A stretch of DNA of 8,321 nt from the NCBI GenBank assembly GCA_002687025.1, contig NYZG01000385.1, positions 1 through 8,321 on the forward strand, in the 5' to 3' direction. Shown piece after piece: positions 1 to 5,930 of this stretch. How positions within the stretch are numbered: the first letter of the stretch is position 1; each line of letters opens with the position of its first letter. This DNA is from Candidatus Poribacteria bacterium (GTDB lineage: Bacteria; Poribacteria; WGA-4E; GCA-2687025). The notes under the pieces were generated by a model. It had not been told where the DNA came from. It saw only the letters and a program-made list of their open reading frames with translations, and ran no database searches. The position numbers were made by a program, and so were the translations under genes.

Positions 1-904
1 CCAGCGCGCGGATCGCCTCCTGCGCGATGTCCTCGAACATCCCCATGCAGCCCAGGAGCGCGTGACTGTAGTCGCCGACGGGGTACTTGACGCCGGACGA
101 CTCGTAGACGCCCCGGCCGACGTCCGCGTCGCCGCCTTCGATCAACTCGACGTAGTGGTAGTCGTCGCCGGTCTTGATGATCTTGCCCGCGGCCGCGATC
201 CGCCGTCGGATCTCGATCTCGCGATCCACGTCGAGCAGCGACATCTTGGCGCTCTCGAAGTTGTCGAGGTCCATGACGCGATAGAACGAGTCGGCGGGGA
301 AGTAGTCGCGCATCTTGGGGTTGAACGCCTCGCCCAGCCAATGCGCCAGGAGGGGCCCTTGCGCGGCGGCGTCGATCCGGCTGAACACGTCGACGAAGTC
401 GTCCGCGTCGCGCCCAACGAGATGCGGCGACGGGAAGATGGCGACCTTGCCGCCCTTCCGCTGGATGCTCAGCATCTGCGCGATGTACGCGTCGGCGATC
501 TCCGCGTTGGTCGGAGTCGACGAACTTACGTCGTCGGTCCCGGCGCCGAAATACCAGCGTCGCCCGTCGCTCTGTTCCGCCGTCTGGTCGAGTAGGAACT
601 GCACGTGTCGCGAGGGAAGGAGATCACGCTGCGCGGTGTCCATGCCGTCGGCGACTCCGAGGCCGGCGTCCCAGATGTATTCGCGGATCGACGCGGTCGT
701 CTCCCAGTCGACGACATCCAGGCCGGGATCGGTCGTCGGCCCGGTGTAATCCGCGTCGATGACGATGTGCACCGCAGCGTCGACTTCGCGTACCGGAGTG
801 GCGTCCGCGCTCGCGCGGGAAACGGGTGGGTACATCCGCGCGCGGGGGATGTAGTATTCGCGAGAGCCGTCTTGAGCGGGCAGCCAGATTTCAGATACGC
901 TCAT
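1..904 (-). CDS. DUF993 family protein (dihydrodipicolinate synthase-like TIM barrel), C-terminus cut by window edge
   Basis: Reading leftward from ATG at 904-902, 301 codons are open without a stop to the left edge, so the C-terminus lies outside. The N-terminus (MSVSEIWLPAQDGS) and several blocks match my recollection of DUF993 proteins, often labelled dihydrodipicolinate synthase family: GLGVADGMDTAQRD (81-94), GAGTDD (120-125), LLAHWLGEAFNP (185-196), AKMSLLD (219-225), KTGDDYHYVELI (244-255) and SHALLG (280-285). By analogy with NAL/DHDPS aldolases, Lys220 is the candidate Schiff-base lysine; this is inference. Family members are about 380 residues, so roughly 80 may be missing. About 20 residues (257-277) between the ELI and SHALLG blocks look longer than the linker I recall. 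A weak GGGA-type ribosome site precedes the ATG. It is divergent from the sugar-oxidoreductase operon, which suggests a role as an aldolase or lyase in the same pathway. The substrate is unknown. Confidence 0.85.
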   Translation of the reverse strand, partial: MSVSEIWLPAQDGSREYYIPRARMYPPVSRASADATPVREVDAAVHIVIDADYTGPTTDPGLDVVDWETTASIREYIWDAGLGVADGMDTAQRDLLPSRHVQFLLDQTAEQSDGRRWYFGAGTDDVSSSTPTNAEIADAYIAQMLSIQRKGGKVAIFPSPHLVGRDADDFVDVFSRIDAAAQGPLLAHWLGEAFNPKMRDYFPADSFYRVMDLDNFESAKMSLLDVDREIEIRRRIAAAGKIIKTGDDYHYVELIEGGDADVGRGVYESSGVKYPVGDYSHALLGCMGMFEDIAQEAIRAL

Positions 905-1023
905 GTCGTCCCGTGATGTAGGATCGCGCAGGTTGGGTGTAGCTTGTAGGCGCGTCGCCCGGCGTTACTATATCGGCGCGCCAGCGTGCTAGCAAGCACG
1001 GCATCCACCCGGAGGACCGTCGC
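905..1023. promoter_or_regulatory. Divergent intergenic region with inverted repeat; likely holds promoters for both directions
   Basis: This 119-nt gap separates the leftward DUF993 gene from the rightward operon, so it should contain promoters for both. It is locally more AT-rich than the genes. A weak rightward sigma70-like candidate is TTGTAG (944-949), a 16-nt spacer and TACTAT (966-971); both hexamers deviate from consensus. An 8-bp palindrome GGCGCGCC lies at 975-982 and a perfect inverted repeat at 985-1000. A strong Shine-Dalgarno GGAGGA (1011-1016) serves the gene at 1024. The position is seen; the promoter assignment is inferred. Confidence 0.4.
985..1000. repeat. Perfect inverted repeat, 6-bp arms and 4-nt loop, in the divergent promoter region
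   Basis: CGTGCT (985-990), loop AGCA (991-994), AGCACG (995-1000). It sits 23 nt before the start at 1024, downstream of the only promoter-like sequence I could find. It could be an operator for a dimeric regulator of both flanking transcripts or a short hairpin in the 5' leader. No regulator gene lies in the window, so none can be named. Confidence 0.45.
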
Positions 1024-2004
1024 ATGGGTCTGATCCCAGCATACGTCGAACAGTTCGTCAGAGGCCACCTGGTGATCGTGGGCGCGGCGTGGGCGTATCT
1101 GCTTGCCGGGTCGCTGTTCGCGGCGGGGGTGGTGTGGGGACGGCGGCGGAGCGGCCTCGGTCGCGGCAGGTTCCTGGGATGGTTGACGCAGCTCGTGCCG
1201 CCGTTGGCGGCGCTGCTGGCGTTCTCCAAGCGCGCTCCCGCCCCACTGAAGTCGCCATTCGGCGAGGTCCGGCTCCTCGGTGAAGCCGGTCAGATGCTCC
1301 CCCGGGGCTCCGTATCGTCGGTGCGGCTCCGCAGGATTCCGCCCATCAGGATGCTGCTGGCGTCGTTCCTCGGCGGCATCGTGCCGGGCTTCGGGCAACT
1401 GGTCCATCTGCGGGTGGGGCGCGCCGTCGTCCTATGGGCGTTCACCGGGTTCGCGCTGGTATTCATCGCCGCGCATCAGCTGGGCATCGAACGCACGTGG
1501 GCGATCCCCGACTGGCTGCTCCCGGCGAGCAAGCGGGGGCAAGACGCAACGGCGAACTTCCGAGTGCCAGGCTACTTCTTCGCGCTGATGCTCGCGGAAT
1601 TCGGCGCGTTCCTTCTCTGGTCGTTCCTCGACTTGGTCGGGTTGAACGACGCCTATGCCGAGAAGCGCGCTCGGGGGGGTGAGGGAGGCCCGCGGCTGTT
1701 CTACAATATCGCGGTCGATCGCGCGGGCTCCGACTCCCAGCGATTCGGCGCGGAGAAGGAGAGCATCGCCGTCGGCACGGCCCCGGTGTGCGACCACATC
1801 GTAGCCGGCGACCTTGTCCTGCCCGAGCACGTTCTGTTCTACGTCCATCACGTGGACGTGAGCGCTCTGACGGTCCAGTTCCGTTGCCTTGGCGAGGAGT
1901 CGACCGTGGCGCACAACGGCGTCATGGCCCGTGAAGGCGCCATCCGGCCCGGCGACACGATCCAGGTAGGCGACACGTCGTTCCGCTTCCTCCCCATCGA
2001 ATGA
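1024..2004 (+). CDS. Integral membrane protein with degenerate C-terminal FHA-like domain
   Basis: 326 residues, starting at ATG 1024 behind a strong GGAGGA (1011-1016). Hydrophobic segments lie at about 15-38, 51-67, 109-123, 132-151 and 182-205, so the protein is membrane-bound with perhaps four or five crossings. The motif GGIVPGFGQLVHL (117-129) followed by a hydrophobic helix resembles the PGxGQ element of small TM2/DUF5683-type membrane proteins. The C-terminal 80 residues (about 245-324) look like an FHA beta-sandwich: G251, CDHIV (256-260), PEHV (267-270), HNG (297-299) and the closing RPGDTIQVGDTSFRF (308-322). The canonical phosphopeptide-binding Arg after G251 is Thr252 and the Ser before xxH is Leu266; only His269 remains. 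Phosphothreonine binding is therefore doubtful. It is first in a probable operon, 27 nt before an oxidoreductase gene. Its function is not recognised; scaffolding or signalling at the membrane is only a guess. Confidence 0.75.
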   Translation: MGLIPAYVEQFVRGHLVIVGAAWAYLLAGSLFAAGVVWGRRRSGLGRGRFLGWLTQLVPPLAALLAFSKRAPAPLKSPFGEVRLLGEAGQMLPRGSVSSVRLRRIPPIRMLLASFLGGIVPGFGQLVHLRVGRAVVLWAFTGFALVFIAAHQLGIERTWAIPDWLLPASKRGQDATANFRVPGYFFALMLAEFGAFLLWSFLDLVGLNDAYAEKRARGGEGGPRLFYNIAVDRAGSDSQRFGAEKESIAVGTAPVCDHIVAGDLVLPEHVLFYVHHVDVSALTVQFRCLGEESTVAHNGVMAREGAIRPGDTIQVGDTSFRFLPIE

Positions 2005-2031
2005 GCTCCAGGCAACCGAGGACACACCCGA

Positions 2032-3099
2032 ATGGCCAAGACATACCGAGTAGGCGTCGTCGGCTTCGCGCACATGCACGTGACATGGCTGCTCGACCAT
2101 TTCGCGGCGCTGGACAACATCGAGTGGGTCGCATGCGCGGACACGGTCCCGTTGACGCCGTCGCTCTCCGACGCGCCGATGACCCGCGCCGCGAACATCA
2201 AGCACGCCGAGGACGAAATCGGCGTTCCCAAGACCTACGCCGACTACGCTGAGATGCTCGACTCCGAGGCGTTCGACATCGTCATCGCCTGCCCGGAGAA
2301 CGCGCGGCACGGCGAAGTCATTGAGGCGATCGCGGGCGCGGGTTCGCACATCATCACGGAGAAGCCCCCGTCAGCGTCCTCGGCCGACTTCATGCGCGCT
2401 GTGCGCGCCGCGGAACTCGCGGGTGTCGAGCTGATCGTCAACTGGCCGTCCACGTGGTCGGCGTCGACGCGGCTGATGAAGGAGATCGCCGATTCGGGTG
2501 AGATCGGCCAGGTGTTCCAGGTGAAGTGGCGTCAGGGGTCCATCGGCCCGCTGCCGAAGCTTTCCGAGAAGCAGCGAGGCGCGGAGTGGTGGCATCAGAG
2601 CGCGCCCGGCGGCGGCGCGCTTCTCGACTACTGCTGCTACGGCGCCAACATATCGCGTTGGATCATCGGAGAGTCGCCCGAGGGGGTGATCGGGATGACC
2701 GGCAACTTCGCGAGCGGCTACGGCGACGCCGAGGACAACGCGGCGCTCCTCGTGCGCTACCCGTCGGCGATGACTATTCTCGAGTCGACGTGGAGTTGCG
2801 TGAACCACGGCGCCTCGTCGCGCCATCTGGTCTACGGGACGGCAGGCACGCTCGCCGTCGAGGGCAATGGCGTGCGCGTGTTCAAGGACAGTGGCGAGGG
2901 TTCGCTGCGCGAAGCGTCCGGCCTGCCCGGCGGGCGCGACAGCGTGGCGAAGGAGGCCATACATCACTTCGAGACGGGCGAGCCGCTGCACCCGACGCTG
3001 ACCGTGCCAATCAACATCGACGCGATGGCGATCCTGGACGCGGGCATCCGCTCCGCGGCCAGCGGCAAGCTGGAGCAGTGCCACTCGGCCATCTGGTAG
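2032..3099 (+). CDS. Gfo/Idh/MocA family NAD(P)-dependent oxidoreductase (first copy)
   Basis: 355 residues, of usual family length. The N-terminal Rossmann fold opens with VGVVGFAHMHV (7-17), an atypical nucleotide loop in which the usual last glycine is replaced (A13, H14). The substrate-side lysine is in the family hallmark EKPP (110-113, Lys111). The C-terminal alpha/beta domain carries GGGALLDYCCYGAN (193-206), a variant of the family's GG-x-LxDxGxH motif with D199 and Tyr203 in place of His, as in glucose-fructose oxidoreductase-type members. No signal peptide is visible, so it is expected to be cytoplasmic. Family members oxidise or reduce hydroxyl groups of sugars, inositols and sugar acids; the substrate is not deducible here. 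The start at 2032 follows GAGG (2018-2021). It precedes a ThuA-like gene, a pairing known from ThuA/ThuB disaccharide oxidation in rhizobia, which suggests an oxidised-sugar pathway. Confidence 0.9.
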   Translation: MAKTYRVGVVGFAHMHVTWLLDHFAALDNIEWVACADTVPLTPSLSDAPMTRAANIKHAEDEIGVPKTYADYAEMLDSEAFDIVIACPENARHGEVIEAIAGAGSHIITEKPPSASSADFMRAVRAAELAGVELIVNWPSTWSASTRLMKEIADSGEIGQVFQVKWRQGSIGPLPKLSEKQRGAEWWHQSAPGGGALLDYCCYGANISRWIIGESPEGVIGMTGNFASGYGDAEDNAALLVRYPSAMTILESTWSCVNHGASSRHLVYGTAGTLAVEGNGVRVFKDSGEGSLREASGLPGGRDSVAKEAIHHFETGEPLHPTLTVPINIDAMAILDAGIRSAASGKLEQCHSAIW

Positions 3100-3136
3100 C
3101 CGCTGGCTCACCCACGCACATAGGGAGCGCGCCAAC

Positions 3137-3784
3137 ATGGCGAGCCCACTGCGCCTCTGCATGCTCTCGGGTTCCTTCGAGTACGACTCCGAGGAATCGC
3201 TGGGTCTCTTCCGCGAGCACCTGGCGGCCGTCGGCGGATTCGACGACACGCTCATCGTCTACGCCGACGAGGACGACGACCCGTCCCTCGCCGCGATCGA
3301 CGACACCGACGTGGTACTCGTATTCACGCGACGCATACGCGTCGAGGGCGCGGAGTTGGACCGCCTGAAGGCGTACTGCGCGGCGGGACGGCCCGTCGTG
3401 GGCGTGCGCACGGCAAGCCACGCGTACCAGAACTGGCTGGACTTCGACGCCCAGGTGCTCGGGGGCAGCTACAACGGCCACTTCGGCGGAGGCCCGGTGT
3501 GCGACGTGACCGCGGCCGACGACGCGGCAGGCCATCCGATCCTCGCCGGAGTGCCGCGGTTCGGTTCCGTGGGCAGCCTCTACAAGAACACGCCCATCGC
3601 CGACGACGCCACGCTCCTGCTCAACGGCACGACGCCGGACTCGACGGAGCCGGTGGCGTGGACGCGACTCCATGAGGGCGGGCGCGTGTTCTACACGTCG
3701 CTGGGGCATCAGCAGGACTTCCGCGACGCGGCGTTCCTCACGCTCCTCACGAACGGCGTCTCATGGGCCGCCGGGCACATCTAG
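3137..3784 (+). CDS. ThuA-like domain protein (PF06283-type, class I glutamine amidotransferase-like fold)
   Basis: 215 residues, close to a single ThuA domain. Supporting blocks are a beta strand and loop at the N-terminus (LRLCMLSGSFEYDS, 5-18), DVVLVFTRR (58-66), the nucleophile-elbow region GRPVVGVRTASHAY (84-97), GGSYNGHFGG (109-118) and the typical closing block GGRVFYTSLGHQQDF (181-195) then FLTLLTNGVSWAAGH (200-214). The amidotransferase cysteine is absent at the elbow, as expected for ThuA-type proteins, so glutaminase activity is not implied. GGGAG-like GGGAG (3123-3127) lies 9 nt before the ATG. ThuA in rhizobia takes part in trehalose and related disaccharide use with the ThuB dehydrogenase, but the biochemical role of most homologues is unsettled. 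It lies between two Gfo/Idh/MocA genes (37 nt after one, 31 nt before the next), which argues for a shared sugar-oxidation pathway. Confidence 0.88.
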   Translation: MASPLRLCMLSGSFEYDSEESLGLFREHLAAVGGFDDTLIVYADEDDDPSLAAIDDTDVVLVFTRRIRVEGAELDRLKAYCAAGRPVVGVRTASHAYQNWLDFDAQVLGGSYNGHFGGGPVCDVTAADDAAGHPILAGVPRFGSVGSLYKNTPIADDATLLLNGTTPDSTEPVAWTRLHEGGRVFYTSLGHQQDFRDAAFLTLLTNGVSWAAGHI

Positions 3785-3802
3785 CATCACGACCCGGATC
3801 AT

Positions 3803-3811
3803 GGAAGGTGG
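3803..3811 (+). promoter_or_regulatory. Ribosome binding site that fixes the start of the second oxidoreductase
   Basis: The purine-rich GGAAGGTGG (3803-3811) ends 4 nt before ATG 3816. The reading frame is open back to 3672, but upstream starts lie inside the ThuA gene, and ATG 3801 overlaps this ribosome site and would add residues before the Rossmann strand. Start 3816 gives MLKVGFIGAGG, the normal family N-terminus. Confidence 0.6.
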
Positions 3812-3815
3812 ACGC

Positions 3816-4760
3816 ATGCTGAAGGTTGGCTTCATAGGAGCGGGCGGTCGATCGCGCAGCGCGCACTACCCGAACGTCCACCGGCTGGAGGGCGTGTCCG
3901 TCGAGGGCGTCGCGGAGCTGGATCAGGCCCGTGGCCAGGAGATGGTCGACAAGTACGGCATTCCGCGACTGTTCGAGAACCACGAGCAACTACTCGACGC
4001 GGTCGATCTCGACGCGGTCTACTGCGTGATGAACGAGGTTTACGTGCTGGAGCCGGCTCTCGCGTGCATCAGCGCGGGCAAGCACGTCTTCGTCGAGAAG
4101 CCACCGGGCGCGAACACCGACGAGACGCAGCTACTGGTCGACGCTGCCGAAGCGAACGGCGTGCACTGTATGGTCGGCTTCCAGCGCCGGTTCTCCGCCG
4201 TGACGGTCGAGGCGATGCGGCTGGTCGAGGAGAACGGGCCGGCTACGCTCGTGACGGGGTCGTTCAATAAGTGGCTCACCGGGGGGCCCGGGAACACGTC
4301 CACCCTCTGGAACGATGTGTCCCACATCGTGGATCTCGTGAGGTACATGTCCGGATCGGAGCCGACGGAAGTCCACGCGTATCGCGACAGCCACGGCACA
4401 GATTGGCGGAACTGCTACACGGGCATGATCCGGTTCGACAACCACGCCACGGGCATCATAATGGGAAACCGGGCGTCCGGTGGACGCGTGCTGCGATCGG
4501 AGCTGCACGGGATCGGCGTGGGCTGCTACATGGACGTGCCTGAGAGCATCGAGATTCTCGAGGCCGGTTCTGCTCCGCGCGTGGTGACTGGCGCCGAGCT
4601 CAGCGGCTCGGCGGCGGGCGATTCCGACCGATACGAGGGCGTGCTGAGCATGCACGAGCACTTCGTCGACTGCATCCGGTCGGGCGCCACGCCGACCGCC
4701 GACATACGCGACGCGATCCACTCGATGCGCCTCGTCGACCGGCTGGAGGGCACCGCGTAA
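3816..4760 (+). CDS. Gfo/Idh/MocA family NAD(P)-dependent oxidoreductase (second copy, short form)
   Basis: 314 residues, at the short end for the family. The Rossmann loop is canonical: VGFIGAGGRSRSAH (4-17). The hallmark EKPP is at 94-97 with Lys95 as the expected catalytic or binding lysine, followed by MVGFQRRFSA (119-128), the usual GFxRRF element. The C-terminal motif WNDVSHIVDLVRYM (165-178) keeps His170 and Asp173; the acidic residue usually four before the histidine is Asn166, with Asp167 next to it. No export signal is seen. It is clearly a different subfamily from the oxidoreductase at 2032, so the two probably act on different intermediates or successive steps rather than being a recent duplication. 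It is the last gene of the probable operon: a strong hairpin lies about 88 nt downstream of its TAA. The substrate is unknown. Confidence 0.9.
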   Translation: MLKVGFIGAGGRSRSAHYPNVHRLEGVSVEGVAELDQARGQEMVDKYGIPRLFENHEQLLDAVDLDAVYCVMNEVYVLEPALACISAGKHVFVEKPPGANTDETQLLVDAAEANGVHCMVGFQRRFSAVTVEAMRLVEENGPATLVTGSFNKWLTGGPGNTSTLWNDVSHIVDLVRYMSGSEPTEVHAYRDSHGTDWRNCYTGMIRFDNHATGIIMGNRASGGRVLRSELHGIGVGCYMDVPESIEILEAGSAPRVVTGAELSGSAAGDSDRYEGVLSMHEHFVDCIRSGATPTADIRDAIHSMRLVDRLEGTA

Positions 4761-4806
4761 ACCTCCATCATCCCTCGCTTTGCAGCCCTTCGGCGGCTCG
4801 ACGACC

Positions 4807-4843
4807 GACGTTCCGGTGGTCATATGACGTTCCAGTGGTCATA
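4807..4843. repeat. Two 18-bp direct repeats with 19-bp period upstream of gap
   Basis: Copy 1 is GACGTTCCGGTGGTCATA (4807-4824) and copy 2 is GACGTTCCAGTGGTCATA (4826-4843). They differ at one base and are separated by a single T. The junction forms the perfect 10-bp palindrome GTCATATGAC (4819-4828). The spacing of almost two helical turns puts both copies on roughly the same DNA face, as expected for tandem regulator sites. A replication-slippage duplication with no function is the alternative. Confidence 0.65.
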
Positions 4844-4845
4844 CT
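4817..4845 (+). promoter_or_regulatory. Candidate sigma70-like promoter of the gap operon
   Basis: TGGTCA (4817-4822) and CATACT (4840-4845) each match four of six consensus bases and are 17 nt apart. The elements fall within the direct repeats, so a protein bound to the repeats would affect it. A start near 4851 would place the following hairpin at the very 5' end of the mRNA. The match is modest and could be chance. Confidence 0.25.
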
Positions 4846-4847
4846 TG

Positions 4848-4880
4848 GGAGGGCCCAGAATCACCGAAATTGGGCCCTTC
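4848..4880 (+). terminator. GC-rich hairpin with T-rich 3' flank: terminator of the upstream operon or gap leader hairpin
   Basis: Arms 4848-4857 and 4871-4880 pair over 10 bp (core GGGCCCA with TGGGCCC, one G-U pair) around a 13-nt loop (4858-4870). The sequence from 4878, TTCTTCT, is T-rich but interrupted by C. It could be an intrinsic terminator ending the operon that stops at 4760. It lies only 35 nt before the gap ATG, so little room remains for a gap promoter after it. It may instead be transcribed as part of the gap leader, acting as an attenuator or 5' stabiliser. Confidence 0.5.
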
Positions 4881-4903
4881 TTCTGCGCATCTGCGAGTAA
4901 CCT

Positions 4904-4907
4904 GGAG
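4904..4907 (+). promoter_or_regulatory. Ribosome binding site deciding the gap start
   Basis: GGAG (4904-4907) lies 7 nt before ATG 4915. The frame is also open from ATG 4870, but that codon lies in the loop-side edge of the hairpin and would add 15 residues absent from GAPDH. Start 4915 gives MAIRVGINGFGRIGR, the standard N-terminus. Confidence 0.65.
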
Positions 4908-4914
4908 ACATCCG

Positions 4915-5928
4915 ATGGCGATTCGGGTCGGGATAAATGGATTCGGCCGCATCGGCCGCAACACCTTTCGGTCGATAGCGAAGAACCATGCGGACGACAT
5001 CGAAATCGTCGGCATTAACGAGTTGGCCCCCGTCGAGACGAACGCCCATCTCCTCAAGTACGACTCCAACTACGGTGGGTTCCCCGGCACGGTAGAGGCC
5101 GATGACTCCGCGATGGTCGTAGACGGAACGGCGATCCGCTGTTTCTCCGAGCCGGACCCGAGCAAGATAGACTGGAACAGCGTCGGCGCCGAGATTGTGA
5201 TCGAATCCACAGGCTTCTTCACCGACGCCAAGCAGGCGGCCGGCCACCTCGGCGGCGCCGTGAAGAAGGTGATCATCAGCGCGCCCGCATCCAACGAGGA
5301 TGTCACGGTCGTGCTCGGCGTCAACGAGGGCGACTACGACCCCGACGCGCACAACGTCATCTCGAACGCCTCCTGCACGACGAACTGCCTCGGGCCCATC
5401 GCGAAGGTACTGCTCGACGCGTTTGGCATCGAGAGCGGCGTCATGACGACGGTCCACGCGTACACGGGCGAGCAGCGGCTCCAGGACATGGGTCACAAGG
5501 ACATCCGACGCGCCCGCGCCGCCGCGACGAACATCATCCCGACATCCACCGGCGCCGCGAAGGCGATCGCGCTCGTGATACCCGAGCTGGAGGGCAAGCT
5601 TCACGGGCTGGCGATGCGCGTCCCGACGTCCACGGTCTCGATCGTGGACCTCGTGGTCTCGACCTCCATGCCCACGTCCGCGGACGAGGTGAACAAGGCG
5701 CTCAATCAGGCCGCCGACGGGCCGATGGACGGCATCCTGCAGGTCTGCGACGAGGAGCTCGTGTCGAGCGACTTCAAGGGCAGCGAATTCTCCTCCATCG
5801 TCGACTCACCGTCCACGATGGTCATGGGTGGCAACCTGGTCAAGGTGATGTCCTGGTACGACAACGAGTGGGGATACTCGACGCGCCTCGGCGACCTGGT
5901 CCAATACGTCGCCGGCAAGGGCCTGTAG
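4915..5928 (+). CDS. gap: Glyceraldehyde-3-phosphate dehydrogenase, type I, phosphorylating
   Basis: 337 residues, full family length. It interconverts glyceraldehyde 3-phosphate plus phosphate and 1,3-bisphosphoglycerate using NAD(P), in the cytoplasm. The dinucleotide loop is INGFGRIGRN (7-16). The active site SNASCTTNC (150-158) gives Cys154 as nucleophile, with His181 in TVHAYTGEQ (179-187) as its base. STGAAKA (211-217) and RVPT (235-238) are phosphate and substrate-binding elements, and WYDNEWGYS (314-322) is the usual C-terminal block. The position that is normally Asp in the NAD-binding INDL motif is Glu36 (INEL, 34-37). That spelling also occurs in erythrose-4-phosphate dehydrogenase, but the rest (HAYTGEQRLQD, STGAAKAIALVIPEL) is GAPDH-like. 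The acidic residue there favours NAD over NADP. It is the first gene of the gap-pgk-tpiA-secG operon. Confidence 0.97.
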   Translation: MAIRVGINGFGRIGRNTFRSIAKNHADDIEIVGINELAPVETNAHLLKYDSNYGGFPGTVEADDSAMVVDGTAIRCFSEPDPSKIDWNSVGAEIVIESTGFFTDAKQAAGHLGGAVKKVIISAPASNEDVTVVLGVNEGDYDPDAHNVISNASCTTNCLGPIAKVLLDAFGIESGVMTTVHAYTGEQRLQDMGHKDIRRARAAATNIIPTSTGAAKAIALVIPELEGKLHGLAMRVPTSTVSIVDLVVSTSMPTSADEVNKALNQAADGPMDGILQVCDEELVSSDFKGSEFSSIVDSPSTMVMGGNLVKVMSWYDNEWGYSTRLGDLVQYVAGKGL

Positions 5929-5930
5929 GA

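Larger units (their letters stand above)
4761..4914 (+). promoter_or_regulatory. Leader/intergenic region upstream of gap
   Basis: 154 nt without a gene between the sugar-oxidoreductase operon and the glycolytic operon. It contains two copies of an 18-bp direct repeat (4807-4843), a 10-bp palindrome GTCATATGAC (4819-4828) at their junction, a possible promoter (4817-4845), a strong hairpin (4848-4880) and the gap ribosome site GGAG (4904-4907). I see nothing recognisable in 4761-4806. Confidence 0.5.

Noticed and set aside
62..916. Plus-strand frames at 62-595, 315-749 and 605-916
   Set aside because: They lie opposite the DUF993 reading frame, which is open for 301 codons and carries matching family motifs; the plus-strand products look like shadows.
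1432..2349. Long minus-strand open frame (305 codons) across the membrane-protein and first oxidoreductase genes
   Set aside because: It lies antisense to two well-supported genes, spans their boundary, and its Arg/Val/Asp-rich translation shows no recognisable motif. GC-rich DNA commonly gives such antisense frames.
3100..3136. Possible promoter or terminator between the first oxidoreductase and ThuA genes
   Set aside because: Only 37 nt, no convincing hairpin or promoter pair; read as an ordinary operon spacer.
2371..3255. Minus-strand open frame of 294 codons
   Set aside because: Antisense to the first Gfo/Idh/MocA gene, low-complexity Arg-rich translation, no family motif.
2526..3368. 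Plus-strand frame of 280 codons overlapping the oxidoreductase and ThuA genes
   Set aside because: A shifted-frame shadow with extreme Arg content; the alternative frame carries clear EKPP and GGGALLD motifs.
3672..3815. N-terminal extension of the second oxidoreductase to ATG 3672
   Set aside because: The added 48 residues are Arg/Ser-rich and overlap the ThuA gene; the family N-terminus begins at 3816 behind a ribosome site.
4131..4823. Minus-strand open frame of 230 codons ending near the gap leader
   Set aside because: Antisense to the second oxidoreductase; no motif, and its start would fall inside the direct repeats.
5868..5930. N-terminal extension of pgk to 5868
   Set aside because: The extra 21 residues overlap the end of gap and do not belong to phosphoglycerate kinase; ATG 5931 gives the normal length of 396.
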